The notes under the pieces were generated by a model. It saw only the letters and a program-made list of their open reading frames with translations, did no database searches and was not told where the DNA came from. From an uncultured Bacillota bacterium (lineage in GTDB: Bacteria > Bacillota > Clostridia > Lachnospirales > CAG-274), in NCBI GenBank assembly GCA_958426775.1, contig CATZZP010000002.1, positions 1-64,000 on the forward strand: a stretch of 64,000 bases of DNA. Reading direction: 5' to 3'. A program made the position numbers and the translations under genes. Of this stretch, positions 25,741 to 34,934 are shown piece by piece. Within the stretch, counting starts at the first letter, position 1; each line of letters opens with the position of its first letter.

Positions 25741-26037
25741 ATGAAAAAAACATTATTACTTATCGCTACAGTTATCGCAACTACTTGTGCAACTGCTAAT
25801 ACAATGGCAGCTGCGGGAGCAGTTACAGCCCCGGTTGCTGAGTCAACTGCAAGTGCCGTTACTCAGGTGAATGCTCCTGAGCTTAACAAGATTGTTAAGA
25901 TAAACGGTGTTGAAATGACTCAAGCACAAGCAAGGCTTGTTATTCTTCAGAAGATTAAAAATCACAGACAAATGACTCCTGAAGAAATGACAGCTTATGT
26001 TAATAATTTAGCTAATAACGAAGCAAATATGAAGTAA
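25741..26037 (+). CDS. Small secreted protein under c-di-GMP riboswitch control
   Basis: The predicted product (98 residues) starts with a typical signal peptide: a lysine-rich N-terminus, a hydrophobic core and cleavage after an AxA-like site near residue 24. The mature part is about 70 residues, ending in helical MTPEEMTAYVNNLANNEANM. No cell-wall anchor, cysteine or known domain is seen. AAAGAGG precedes the ATG. The riboswitch upstream suggests a role in surface behaviour, motility or adhesion, but this is inference. Confidence 0.82.
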   Translation: MKKTLLLIATVIATTCATANTMAAAGAVTAPVAESTASAVTQVNAPELNKIVKINGVEMTQAQARLVILQKIKNHRQMTPEEMTAYVNNLANNEANMK

Positions 26038-26057
26038 AGCAAAAAAACACAAATTTT

Positions 26058-26093
26058 ACTCTCGGTTTTCCCTTGGACAGCCGAGAGTTTTTT
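26058..26093 (+). terminator. Intrinsic terminator after the small secreted gene
   Basis: ACTCTCGG (26058-26065) and CCGAGAGT (26081-26088) form the stem; TTTTTT follows. A second hairpin, AAGGA/TCCTT with an eight-T tract (26228-26259), lies further on and overlaps the end of the convergent Rrf2 gene. Confidence 0.88.
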
Positions 26094-26244
26094 GTTGAAA
26101 AAGCCCCGAAAGCAAAGGCTGTCAGGGACGTAATAAAAAAATTAAAATCAGCAAATGTACTTGAGCCTTTTAGGCGGTGGGCTTTAAAAAGCCCTTTGGA
26201 CAAGGCTAAAGGCTGTTTTAAGCCTTGGGTAAGGATATAGGTCC

Positions 26245-26664
26245 TTATCCGTTTTTTTTATGCTCCGATATAATATCAGCAAGAGTAATATTATCAACCA
26301 CATCATTTACAGCCTTGCTGAGCTTTTTCCATACAGGCAGGGTTAAACACTCCCCAGCTCTTTGGCAGATGTTTTCTTCCCTATTCAAGCAGGCAACAGG
26401 AGCAAGAGAGCCTTCCGTAAGCCTTAAAATCATACCTACCGTATAGCTTTCGGGAGTCATGGAAAGCTTATAGCCTCCCTTAGAGCCTCTTACGCCCTTA
26501 ACATAGTCAGCCTTAACAAGGATATTTATAATCTGTTCAAGATATTTCAAGGAAATATTTTGTCGCTCACCTATAGTTTTAAGGGGTATATAATCCCCGT
26601 TGTTATTAACAGCCAAATCAAGCATAAGTCTGAGAGCATAGCGACCCTTTGTAGAAATCATCAT
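26245..26664 (-). CDS. Rrf2 family regulator with likely iron-sulfur cysteines
   Basis: The protein (139 residues) has the Rrf2 winged helix at the N-terminus, with YALRLMLDLA and the conserved VRGSKGGYKL wing. Cys92, Cys100 and Cys106 are spaced as in IscR-type proteins that hold a 2Fe-2S cluster, though the first gap is wider than in E. coli IscR. It may sense cluster supply or nitric oxide. AAAGGAGG precedes the ATG. No isc or suf genes are nearby. Confidence 0.92.
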   Translation of the reverse strand: MMISTKGRYALRLMLDLAVNNNGDYIPLKTIGERQNISLKYLEQIINILVKADYVKGVRGSKGGYKLSMTPESYTVGMILRLTEGSLAPVACLNREENICQRAGECLTLPVWKKLSKAVNDVVDNITLADIISEHKKNG

Positions 26665-26688
26665 TTTAAAAGCCTCCTTTACCCTGTA

Positions 26689-26717
26689 AGTATATATTAT
26701 ATTACCTAGCAGGTCAA
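26689..26717 (-). promoter_or_regulatory. Promoter of the Rrf2 gene
   Basis: On the minus strand TTGACC (26712-26717) is 17 bp from TATACT (26689-26694). The spacer includes CCTGCTAGGT, an imperfect inverted repeat that could be an autoregulatory site. Confidence 0.6.
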
Positions 26718-26851
26718 TAGGTTTTATCTTTTCGTTGTAAGTTTTTCATAATTTTTAAAAAAATTAAATAAAAACACTTTCAAACTTGCTGTTTTAATGT
26801 TATAATATCCTAATGACGTATATATACATACTTGAGAGGTGCTAAAATTTA

Positions 26852-28120
26852 ATGGAGCAGTTAGTTATACGTGGGCAACGTCGGCTTAAAGGCGAGGTGC
26901 TTATAAGCGGTGCCAAAAATGCTGTTGTAGCAATCATACCTGCGGCAATTATGTCCGGAGGTATTTCAATAATAGAAAATTTACCTTGTATCGAGGACGT
27001 TACAAGCCTTGTAAATACCCTTAACTCCCTTGGGGCTGTGTGCGAGTTTATAGATGAAAACACCCTGAGGATTGATGCCACAAACGTCAATACCTGTGTT
27101 GCCACGGGAGAGCATGTACGCAAAATAAGAGCCTCCTACTATTTAATGGGAGCCTTGCTGGGTAGATTTAAACAGGCTGTTGTTGCCATGCCAGGAGGCT
27201 GTAACTTCGGTTCAAGACCTATTAACCTGCATTTAAAGGGCTTCAGAGCTATGGGTGCAGAGGTTATAGAGGAGGATAACGGTGAGCTTATTCGCCTTAA
27301 GGCGGAAAGACTTCACGGTGCAAATATATTTCTTGATACTGCCTCAGTAGGTGCAACCATAAACCTTATGATAGCCGCTACAAGGGCAGAGGGTACAACC
27401 ATAATTGAAAATGCGGCTAAGGAGCCGCATATTGTAGATACTGCAAACTTCCTTAATATGATGGGTGCAAAAATCAGAGGTGCAGGCACCGATGTTATAC
27501 GTATCCAGGGCGTAAACGAGCTTAAGGGTGCCCAATATATGATTATCCCCGACCAGATTGAGGCAGGCACCTATATGATGGCTGCGGCTATCTGCGGCGG
27601 TGACGTTACCGTAAGAAACATTATACCTAAGCATATGGACTCCCTTTCAGCTAAATTAGAGGAAATGGGCTGTACTATTTTAGAGGGGGATGACTATATT
27701 GAAGTTATCTCTGACGGCAACCTGAAGGCGACTAATGTAAAGACAATGACCTATCCGGGTTTTCCGACGGATTTACAGCCGCAAATGTCCGTTCTCCTTG
27801 CAAAGGCAAGGGGTACAAGCACTCTTACCGAAAATGTGTGGGAAAACCGCTTTCAGTATGTAAACCAGCTTCGTCGCTTAGGCTGTGATATTACTATAGA
27901 CGGCAGGATTGCCACCATAAACGGAGTTGACAGCTTTGTAGGCAATGAGGTAAACGCAACTGACCTGCGTGCAGGTGCGGCACTTGTTATAGCGGCACTT
28001 GCGGCTAAGGGTGAAACTCATATCGGCAACATTAAGTATATCGACAGGGGTTATGAAAAGATTGAGTATAAGCTCCGTTCAATCGGTGCTGATATTGAAA
28101 GAGTAAAGGTGGATAAATGA
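26852..28120 (+). CDS. murA: UDP-N-acetylglucosamine 1-carboxyvinyltransferase
   Basis: MurA (422 residues) moves enolpyruvate from PEP to UDP-GlcNAc in the first step of peptidoglycan precursor synthesis. The PEP-binding cysteine that fosfomycin attacks is at about 117 in MPGGCNFGSRPINLH, so the enzyme has the sensitive form. Further features are LISGAKNAV near the N-terminus and PGFPTDLQPQM near 307. Its stop overlaps the next start (ATGA). Confidence 0.96.
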   Translation: MEQLVIRGQRRLKGEVLISGAKNAVVAIIPAAIMSGGISIIENLPCIEDVTSLVNTLNSLGAVCEFIDENTLRIDATNVNTCVATGEHVRKIRASYYLMGALLGRFKQAVVAMPGGCNFGSRPINLHLKGFRAMGAEVIEEDNGELIRLKAERLHGANIFLDTASVGATINLMIAATRAEGTTIIENAAKEPHIVDTANFLNMMGAKIRGAGTDVIRIQGVNELKGAQYMIIPDQIEAGTYMMAAAICGGDVTVRNIIPKHMDSLSAKLEEMGCTILEGDDYIEVISDGNLKATNVKTMTYPGFPTDLQPQMSVLLAKARGTSTLTENVWENRFQYVNQLRRLGCDITIDGRIATINGVDSFVGNEVNATDLRAGAALVIAALAAKGETHIGNIKYIDRGYEKIEYKLRSIGADIERVKVDK

Positions 28121-28911
28121 AACTGGAGTTTGCAAGTATAGCCAGCGGCAGCAGCGGCAATTGTATATATGTTGCTTCGGCACATACAAGACTGCTTATA
28201 GATGCAGGTCTAAGCGGTAAGCGTATTGAGGCAGGCTTAGGCGAGCTGGAGCTTACAGGCTATGATATTGACGGAATTTTGGTTACCCATGAGCATAACG
28301 ACCATGTAGACGGCGTGGGGATTATGTCAAGGCGGTACGATATACCCATATACGCAACCGAGGGTACCTGGGAGCATATGCCCGATAAGGTAGGCAATAT
28401 TAAGCACTCTAACAAAAATACCCTTTACAGCGGGGAAAGTCTTATTATAAACGACCTGGTTATAAAGCCCTTTGATATACCTCATGATGCTGCACAGCCT
28501 GTAGGCTACACTATTTCAGACGGTAAAAGCAAAATTACCATAGCCACCGATATAGGTCATATTACGGAGGAGGTCAGGGAAAATATAAGGGACAGCTCTG
28601 TTTTACTTATAGAAAGCAACCATGATGTAGAAATGGTAAAGACAGGTCCATATCCCTATCAGCTCAAGCAGAGGGTACTAAGCGATTTAGGTCATTTAAG
28701 CAATGTAAGCTGCGGTACTATCCTTAAGGAAATATACACAAGCAAGCTAAAGAATGTGTTTTTAGGTCACCTCAGTAATGAAAATAACACTCCTCTCCTT
28801 GCCTTTAATACGGTAAAGGATAGCCTTGAGAGGGAGGGTGCCGTTATCGGCGGTGATTTTAATATGTATGTTGCCCCACGTTACGGTGTAAAAAGGCGAA
28901 TTAAAATATAA
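28117..28911 (+). CDS. Metallo-beta-lactamase fold hydrolase, WalJ/YycJ-like
   Basis: The 264-residue protein has the metal site HEHNDHVDG (His58, His60, Asp62, His63) and opens with FASIASGSSGNCIYV, as in WalJ/YycJ. In Firmicutes this protein is usually linked to the WalRK system and cell wall or DNA-end processing; here it follows murA instead. Later histidines in IPHDAAQPVGY and LGHLSN complete the site. Substrate is unknown. Confidence 0.9.
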   Translation: MKLEFASIASGSSGNCIYVASAHTRLLIDAGLSGKRIEAGLGELELTGYDIDGILVTHEHNDHVDGVGIMSRRYDIPIYATEGTWEHMPDKVGNIKHSNKNTLYSGESLIINDLVIKPFDIPHDAAQPVGYTISDGKSKITIATDIGHITEEVRENIRDSSVLLIESNHDVEMVKTGPYPYQLKQRVLSDLGHLSNVSCGTILKEIYTSKLKNVFLGHLSNENNTPLLAFNTVKDSLEREGAVIGGDFNMYVAPRYGVKRRIKI

Positions 28912-28918
28912 GCATAAG

Positions 28919-28954
28919 GCATATTTATCAATTTAAGATAGATATGCTTTTTTT
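28919..28954 (+). terminator. Intrinsic terminator after the WalJ-like gene
   Basis: GCATAT-T-TATC pairs with GATA-G-ATATGC, with one mismatch, a seven-base loop and seven T residues after the stem. Confidence 0.8.
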
Positions 28955-29332
28955 ATGTAGAAATTTAAGAGGTATTTTTGTATATATTTAATAAGGAATA
29001 ATATGTAAATGCCGGTCAATAAAAGGATTTATTCAATTGTCTGACAATTTTAAAAGCTTTAAGCTGTAAAAATACCTTAAAATCTATGTAAAAATTGACT
29101 ATATTAAATGGTTTTAAAGGCTGTTTATTGTAATAATTCATAAATCGGTAAAAATGAATTTGTTTTACTTGATTTTTGTAAAAAGTAGTGGTAATATTAT
29201 AGATGATATAGTTAAATTATTATGATACAATGCGGTAGTTTGGATAAATTTTAAAACTAAACCGTAATTTTACGTATGTATATGAGAGGGAGTCAGCTCC
29301 CGTATGATATATTATTTTAAGGAGGCAAATTT
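28955..29332 (+). other. AT-rich gap with a likely promoter and leader hairpin
   Basis: No gene is seen. TTGATT (29169-29174) is 17 bp from TAATAT (29192-29197), a plausible promoter for the DUF4914 gene with a leader of about 130 nt. Near 29287-29300 GGGAG-TCAG-CTCCC forms a compact hairpin extended by weak AT pairs, shortly before AAGGAGG. It may affect translation. Confidence 0.5.
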
Positions 29333-31222
29333 ATGAAGAACTCTATTGTAAGCAAAATGGTTCTCCCTCAGTGTGTAACTGATATTTTAAAGGCAGTGCC
29401 TGAGGTGATTGTACCTGAGAGCAGAGAACATCTTTTTGAGTTAGCTCTGGGCGGCAAGGGCAATAAGACCTTTGATGTAAGCTTTGATGTAAACGGTAAG
29501 TCTGTTCGTGAGGTTTATGTTACCAGCTGTAAAAACGGTATGGTTATTAATTATGACGATAAGGCTATGCGTCGTCGTGACCCTAACTCAATGGTAATTG
29601 CAGATAACCTGCCTACAGATAAGCCAAGGTTTGAGGAAAGATTCGGCAAGCCTTTTGACGGCGTTCGTGAGGAAACCTTTGAGTGGCTTAAAACAAGGGA
29701 CTCCCTTATTGTACTGCCCTTCTATGCAGGTAATGAGGACCTTAAGCTGGGTTATCCCTCAATAGCCATTGTACCTAAAAATGCAGCCTGTTTTGCAGCT
29801 ATGCTGGCTGACCTTCAGTGCTTTATCCCTGCGGAAAAGGTGCCTAACTTCTTTAAGCCCAGAGGCGTTATCTATGTAGCACCTCCTTTCCGTCATACTC
29901 ATTTTGAGGGTAAGCAGGTTGTTGTTCACAATCGTATGTACAATATGCAGGAGGTATTCAGCTACAACCTTTATCCCGGTCCTTCAGCTAAGAAAGGTGT
30001 TTACAGTATCCTCCTTGACATCGGCGAGCAGGAAAAGTGGGTTACTCTCCACGCTTCAACAGTTAAAATTATTACTCCTTACGAGTTAGAGCTTACAATT
30101 ATGCACGAGGGTGCATCGGGCGGCGGTAAGTCAGAGATGACAGAGCCTTTCCACAGAGAGGCAGACGGACGTCTTTTACTTGCAACCAATACCATTACAG
30201 GTGAAAAGACTCTTGTTAATATTACAGATACCTCAGAGCTTCATCCTGTTACGGACGATATGGCTCTTGCACATCCGTCACTTCAGAATGACAGCAAAAA
30301 GCTTGTTGTGGCTGATGCTGAGAACGGCTGGTTCTTACGTGTAAACCATATTGACCAGTATGGCACAGAGCCTGAAACGGAAAAGGCGGCAATCCATCCA
30401 AAGGAGCCTCTTATCTTTATTAATATGCAGGCTGTACCCGATTCAACCTGTCTTATCTGGGAGCATATAGAGGATGAGCCGGGTGTGCCTTGTCCTAACC
30501 CAAGACTTATTATGTCAAGAAGACTTAAAAATAACATTGTTTGCGGTGCTGCTGAGGTAGACGTAAGAAGCTTCGGTGTTCGTACTCCGCCTACAACTAA
30601 GGAAAACCCTAACTACGGTATTATAGGTCTTTTCCACGTGCTTCCTCCTGCTTTGGCATGGATTTGGAGATTGGTTGCACCACGTGGCTTTGCTAACCCA
30701 TCAATTATCGATAACAGCGGTAATACCCTTAAAAGCGAGGGTGTTGGCTCTTACTGGCCGTTTGCTACAGGTAAAAAGGTTGACCAGGCTAATCTGCTTC
30801 TTAAGCAAATTCTTGATACACCTTCAACAAGATATATCCTTATACCTAATCAGTACATCGGTTGCTATAAGGTAGGCTTTGCAGGTCAGTGGGCTACAAG
30901 AGAGTACCTTTCAAGACGTGGCGGTGCTAAGTTCAGACGTGAAATGCTTGATGAGTCAAGATGCTCAATTTTAGGCTATGTTCTTAAATCAATGAAGATT
31001 GACGGCAATGAAGTACCTAAGGAGCTTCTTCAGGTTAATAAGCAGGCTGCTGTAGGTAACGAGGGCTACGATGTAGGTGCTAAAATTCTTACGGACTTCT
31101 TTAAGGAGCAGTTAAAGCAGTTTGATTCTCCTGAGCTTGACCCATTAGGTCACAAGATTATTCAGGCTTGCCTTAACGATGCAACTGTTCAGGAATATTA
31201 CGACCTTATTCCTAAGCTTTAA
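29333..31222 (+). CDS. DUF4914 protein related to PEP carboxykinase
   Basis: This 629-residue protein matches in length and features the clostridial DUF4914 group as I know it. The nucleotide-binding loop EGASGGGKSEM near 258-268 resembles the kinase-1a loop of PEP carboxykinases, and EHIEDEPGVPCPNPR and VAPRGFANPS segments are strongly conserved-looking. No signal peptide is present. Its reaction is unknown; a carboxykinase or protein-kinase-like activity are both open. It has its own leader and terminator, and codon use suggests high expression. Confidence 0.8.
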   Translation: MKNSIVSKMVLPQCVTDILKAVPEVIVPESREHLFELALGGKGNKTFDVSFDVNGKSVREVYVTSCKNGMVINYDDKAMRRRDPNSMVIADNLPTDKPRFEERFGKPFDGVREETFEWLKTRDSLIVLPFYAGNEDLKLGYPSIAIVPKNAACFAAMLADLQCFIPAEKVPNFFKPRGVIYVAPPFRHTHFEGKQVVVHNRMYNMQEVFSYNLYPGPSAKKGVYSILLDIGEQEKWVTLHASTVKIITPYELELTIMHEGASGGGKSEMTEPFHREADGRLLLATNTITGEKTLVNITDTSELHPVTDDMALAHPSLQNDSKKLVVADAENGWFLRVNHIDQYGTEPETEKAAIHPKEPLIFINMQAVPDSTCLIWEHIEDEPGVPCPNPRLIMSRRLKNNIVCGAAEVDVRSFGVRTPPTTKENPNYGIIGLFHVLPPALAWIWRLVAPRGFANPSIIDNSGNTLKSEGVGSYWPFATGKKVDQANLLLKQILDTPSTRYILIPNQYIGCYKVGFAGQWATREYLSRRGGAKFRREMLDESRCSILGYVLKSMKIDGNEVPKELLQVNKQAAVGNEGYDVGAKILTDFFKEQLKQFDSPELDPLGHKIIQACLNDATVQEYYDLIPKL

Positions 31223-31269
31223 TAAAATTAGTTTTTTGTAAAACTGCGGTCGACAAAAATCTAAGCTTC

Positions 31270-31306
31270 GGCGGTGTGGATTTTCTAAATCTATGCCGCC
31301 TTTTTT
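31270..31306 (+). terminator. Intrinsic terminator after the DUF4914 gene
   Basis: GGCGG...CCGCC closes a stem with several G-T pairs, followed by TTTTTT. Confidence 0.8.
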
Positions 31307-31315
31307 ATGCAAAAA

Positions 31316-31351
31316 AATATTTGGTATGATTTTTCAACCATACCAAATATT
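31316..31351. repeat. Perfect 13-bp inverted repeat between convergent genes
   Basis: Arms at 31316-31328 and 31339-31351 are exact complements around a 10-base loop. There is no T-run on either side, so it is not a standard terminator. It could be a transcript-stabilising hairpin or a protein site. Confidence 0.7.
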
Positions 31352-31419
31352 ATAAAACCATTCTATTAACCTCTGCTGAAACAGAAATCTTTTTCTTCGG
31401 GTTAACCTATCCCCCGCCT

Positions 31420-33048
31420 TTAAATTAAATTTCTTTTCTCAAGTACAGCAATAAGCCTGCCGCCCATAGGCAGCATTTTCAAATCATCTCTTGTAAAGCC
31501 CTTTATAAGCACCATAACCACAAAGTACACAACAATAGCAACTACAATGGCAACAATAGTTGCAAGGGTATTATAATGAAGCAATCCGTAAATAAGTGCA
31601 TAAGTGCCAAAGCACACAACACCCATTGCAAGGGCAGCTGCGGCAGGCTTAACAAGCATACCCTTATAGTCGGGCTTAACCCCTGTTGCCTTTACCAATG
31701 CTCTGAAGTTAAGGATACTGCAAACCATATAGCAGACTGTGGTGCTTATAACTGCACCTATAATATTAATCTGAGGTATGGCAATAAGCACATAGTTAAA
31801 GGGAATTTTAATTAAAGCTCCCCAAAGTGCATTAAAGGCAGGAGTTTTAACCTTGCCTATGCCCTGTAATACACCTGTTGAAATCTGGCTTAAGGCAAGA
31901 AATACTACGCTCAGTGAGCCTACGGTAATTAAGGCACCTCCCTCTGAATACTTAGGGAAAAGCATTTTAAGTATAGGTGAGCCTAAAACACCCAAGCCGC
32001 AGGCGGCAGGTATGGAAATTATCATAGTTATCCTGAGAGCTGTATCAACCTTAGTCTGAACCAGGTCTTTTTCGCCCCTTGTAATGCTTGCGGCTATGCT
32101 TGGTATAACCGCTGTAGCAATGGCTGTGGATATGGAAACGGGCATTGTGGTAAGTGTAACATATTTACCGTTAAGCTGTCCGTAAAGAGAGATAATGGTA
32201 TTGTCGTCAAAGCCTGCCGCAGCAAGCCTTGAGTCTACCATAAACATATCCACGAAATTAGTCATGGAGAAAATAGCCGTGCCTGTTATAATGGGTACCG
32301 CTATTTTAATAAGATTTACGGTTATTTCTTTTGCACTTTGCAGTCTGTAATTGCCCTTATCCTCTTTAAAAAGCTCATTTCGGCTCTGTCTTGTGGAAAT
32401 ATAGAATACAACAAGGACTATAAGACCTGCCAAGGCACCTATGCCCGTACCTGCCGTACCGCCTGCCGCACCAAACTCTACACCGTACCTTATCCATGCC
32501 CAGGCAAGGTATACGCTGAAAATTGCATTAAATACCTGCTCAACTATCTGGGAAAGGGAGGTTGGAACGGTAGTCTGAAAGCCTTGAAAGTAGCCTCTGT
32601 AAACTGCCATTATGCCTACTATAAAAATTGTAGGGGAAAGGCTGTAAAGACAGTATACACTCTGGTACCATATATCCTTTGTATTTCCCACTGCAACACA
32701 GTACCTCTGAAAGGCGTAGGTACCTGCCGCCATAAGCAGGGCAAAGAACAGACTTAAGCCACCTGCCGCCAGCATAGATACCTTGAAAATTCTGCGTGCA
32801 TTTGAATATTCCTCAAGGGCAAGCCTTTCGGCTACCATACGTGAGATAGCTACAGGCAAGCCGGCAGAGCTCATTATAAGAAAAAAGTTGTATATATTGT
32901 AGCCTGCGGCATAGATACCATTACCCTCATCACCTATCATATTGGTAAGGGGCAGACGGTATAAAAAGCCTATCAGTCTTACTATTATACCTGCTGCCGC
33001 CAGAATAGCCGCCATTTTTACAAATGAATTACCTTTTTTTGTACCCAT
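31420..33048 (-). CDS. MurJ/SpoVB-type lipid flippase
   Basis: The 542-residue protein has about fourteen hydrophobic helices of the MOP (MviN/MATE) superfamily. The N-terminus FLYRLPLTNMIGDEGNGIYAAGY (seen in parts at about 27-49) and SSAGLPVAISRMVAERLA are typical of Firmicutes SpoVB and YtgP/MurJ-like proteins, which flip lipid-linked cell wall precursors. Which of these roles applies is uncertain. AGGAGA precedes the ATG. Confidence 0.88.
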   Translation of the reverse strand: MGTKKGNSFVKMAAILAAAGIIVRLIGFLYRLPLTNMIGDEGNGIYAAGYNIYNFFLIMSSAGLPVAISRMVAERLALEEYSNARRIFKVSMLAAGGLSLFFALLMAAGTYAFQRYCVAVGNTKDIWYQSVYCLYSLSPTIFIVGIMAVYRGYFQGFQTTVPTSLSQIVEQVFNAIFSVYLAWAWIRYGVEFGAAGGTAGTGIGALAGLIVLVVFYISTRQSRNELFKEDKGNYRLQSAKEITVNLIKIAVPIITGTAIFSMTNFVDMFMVDSRLAAAGFDDNTIISLYGQLNGKYVTLTTMPVSISTAIATAVIPSIAASITRGEKDLVQTKVDTALRITMIISIPAACGLGVLGSPILKMLFPKYSEGGALITVGSLSVVFLALSQISTGVLQGIGKVKTPAFNALWGALIKIPFNYVLIAIPQINIIGAVISTTVCYMVCSILNFRALVKATGVKPDYKGMLVKPAAAALAMGVVCFGTYALIYGLLHYNTLATIVAIVVAIVVYFVVMVLIKGFTRDDLKMLPMGGRLIAVLEKRNLI

Positions 33049-33068
33049 AACTTCTCCTAATCATAAAA

Positions 33069-33098
33069 TTTAAGGTGTGTTTACATACACACCTTAAA
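33069..33098 (-). terminator. Hairpin after typA
   Basis: A perfect 12-bp stem (33069-33080 with 33087-33098) and a six-base loop directly after the typA stop; on the minus strand it runs into TTTTAT, a weak T-tract. Confidence 0.75.
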
Positions 33099-33104
33099 GA
33101 ATTT

Positions 33105-34934
33105 TCAGCATCTTGCCGCCTTTCTTCTTGCCACAGGGTCAAGAAGCTTCTTTCTTAAACGAAGGCTTTCGGGAGTTACCTCCACAAGCTCGTCATCTGA
33201 TATAAAATCTATACACTGCTCAAGGCTCATTACCGTATGAGGTGTAAGCTTCAAGGCGTCATCGGAGCCTGATGCACGGGTGTTTGTAAGCTGTTTCTTT
33301 TTACAAACATTAACCTCCATATCACCGCTGCGTGAGTTGCGGCCTACAATCATACCGCCGTAAACCTTAGTGCCTGCACCGATAAACAGCTCGCCTCTCT
33401 CCTGAGCGTTAAACAAACCGTAGGTAACTGCATCGCCTGTTTCAAAGGCAACAAGACTGCCTGACTGACGGCTCTGAATTTCGCCCTTATACTCCTCATA
33501 GCCGTTAAACACAGTGTTTATAATACCGTTACCTCTTGTATCTGTAAGAAATTCATTTCTGTAGCCGATAAGACCTCTTGCGGGAATATTAAACTCAAGC
33601 CTTGTGTAGCCTGTCTGTGAGGGCTGCATATTTACCATTTCGCCCTTTCTTGTACCCAGCTTTTCAATTACACTGCCCACATACTCCTCAGGCACGTCAA
33701 TGGTAGCAAGCTCCATAGGCTCACATCTCTTGCCGTCAATCTCCTTATAAAGAACCTCGGGACGGGATACCTGGAACTCATAGCCCTCTCGACGCATTGT
33801 TTCAATAAGGATGGAAAGGTGTAATTCACCGCGTCCGCTTACCTTAAATGCCTCTGCAACGTCAGTATCCTCAACTCTTAAGCTTACGTCCGTGTTAAGC
33901 TCTCTCTGAAGTCTGTCACGTAAGTGACGGCTTGTAACAAACTTACCCTCCTGACCTGCAAAAGGACTGTCATTTACAGAGAAGGTCATGGAAAGGGTAG
34001 GCTCGCTTATTTTATTAACCTCAATGGGCTGTGGGTTGTTAGGGTTACAGATAGTATCGCCTATGTGAATTTCAGGCATACCGCTTACCGCAACAATGGC
34101 ACCCATGGATGCCGCCTTAACCTCTATTCTCTCAAGACCCTCGTATTCGTAAAGCTTGGTTACCCTTGTTTTAATAAGCTTGTCGGGGTCATGTACGTTT
34201 ACAATGGCAATTTCATCATTTACCTTAACAGAGCCGTTTTCAATCTTACCGATACCGATACGTCCTACATACTCGTTATAATCAATGGTTGTAACAAGCA
34301 TCTGTAAATCTGCCTCAGGGTCGCCCTCGGGGGCAGGAATATGCTCAATTATAGTGTCGAAAAGAGGCTTCATATCCGTAGCATTAAGAGCCTCCTCAGG
34401 TGTAAGTGCCGCCTTGCCTAACTTGGCTGATGCGTATACAAAAGGACTGTCAAGCTGTTCATCAGTAGCGTCAAGCTCCATAAAAAGCTCTAAAATTTCA
34501 TCAACAACCTCCTCAGGTCTTGCCTCGGGACGGTCAATCTTGTTTACGCAGACAACAACAGGCAAGCCTAAAGCAAGAGCATTTCTAAGGACAAACTTAG
34601 TCTGTGGCATAGCACCCTCATAGGCATCAACTACAAGCACAACACCGTTTACCATTTTAAGTACACGCTCAACCTCACCGCCGAAGTCAGCATGTCCCGG
34701 TGTGTCAACTATGTTAATTTTTACATCATCATAATATACGGAGGTGTTTTTTGAAAGTATGGTAATACCTCTTTCTCTTTCAATATCACCCGAGTCCATA
34801 ACCCTCTCTCGTATAACCTGATTTGAACGGAAGGTACCGCTTTGCTTTAAAAGTTCGTCCACCAAAGTGGTTTTGCCGTGGTCAACGTGAGCAATAATGG
34901 CAATATTTCTGATGTCCTCTCTTTTAGTTATCAT
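33105..34934 (-). CDS. typA: Ribosome-binding GTPase TypA/BipA
   Basis: TypA (609 residues) is a translational GTPase that helps ribosome assembly and stress growth. The G1 motif AHVDHGKTTL is at about 16-25, RERGITI (switch II region) follows, DTPGHADFGGEVERV is G3, and NKIDRPEARP is G4. The C-terminal TypA-specific region with RGLIGYRNEFLTDTRG is present. Length is normal. Confidence 0.97.
   Translation of the reverse strand: MITKREDIRNIAIIAHVDHGKTTLVDELLKQSGTFRSNQVIRERVMDSGDIERERGITILSKNTSVYYDDVKINIVDTPGHADFGGEVERVLKMVNGVVLVVDAYEGAMPQTKFVLRNALALGLPVVVCVNKIDRPEARPEEVVDEILELFMELDATDEQLDSPFVYASAKLGKAALTPEEALNATDMKPLFDTIIEHIPAPEGDPEADLQMLVTTIDYNEYVGRIGIGKIENGSVKVNDEIAIVNVHDPDKLIKTRVTKLYEYEGLERIEVKAASMGAIVAVSGMPEIHIGDTICNPNNPQPIEVNKISEPTLSMTFSVNDSPFAGQEGKFVTSRHLRDRLQRELNTDVSLRVEDTDVAEAFKVSGRGELHLSILIETMRREGYEFQVSRPEVLYKEIDGKRCEPMELATIDVPEEYVGSVIEKLGTRKGEMVNMQPSQTGYTRLEFNIPARGLIGYRNEFLTDTRGNGIINTVFNGYEEYKGEIQSRQSGSLVAFETGDAVTYGLFNAQERGELFIGAGTKVYGGMIVGRNSRSGDMEVNVCKKKQLTNTRASGSDDALKLTPHTVMSLEQCIDFISDDELVEVTPESLRLRKKLLDPVARRKAARC

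Noticed and set aside
32338..32757. Plus-strand frame of 139 codons
   Set aside because: Antisense to the MurJ/SpoVB-type gene, with a cysteine- and tyrosine-rich translation typical of shadow frames.
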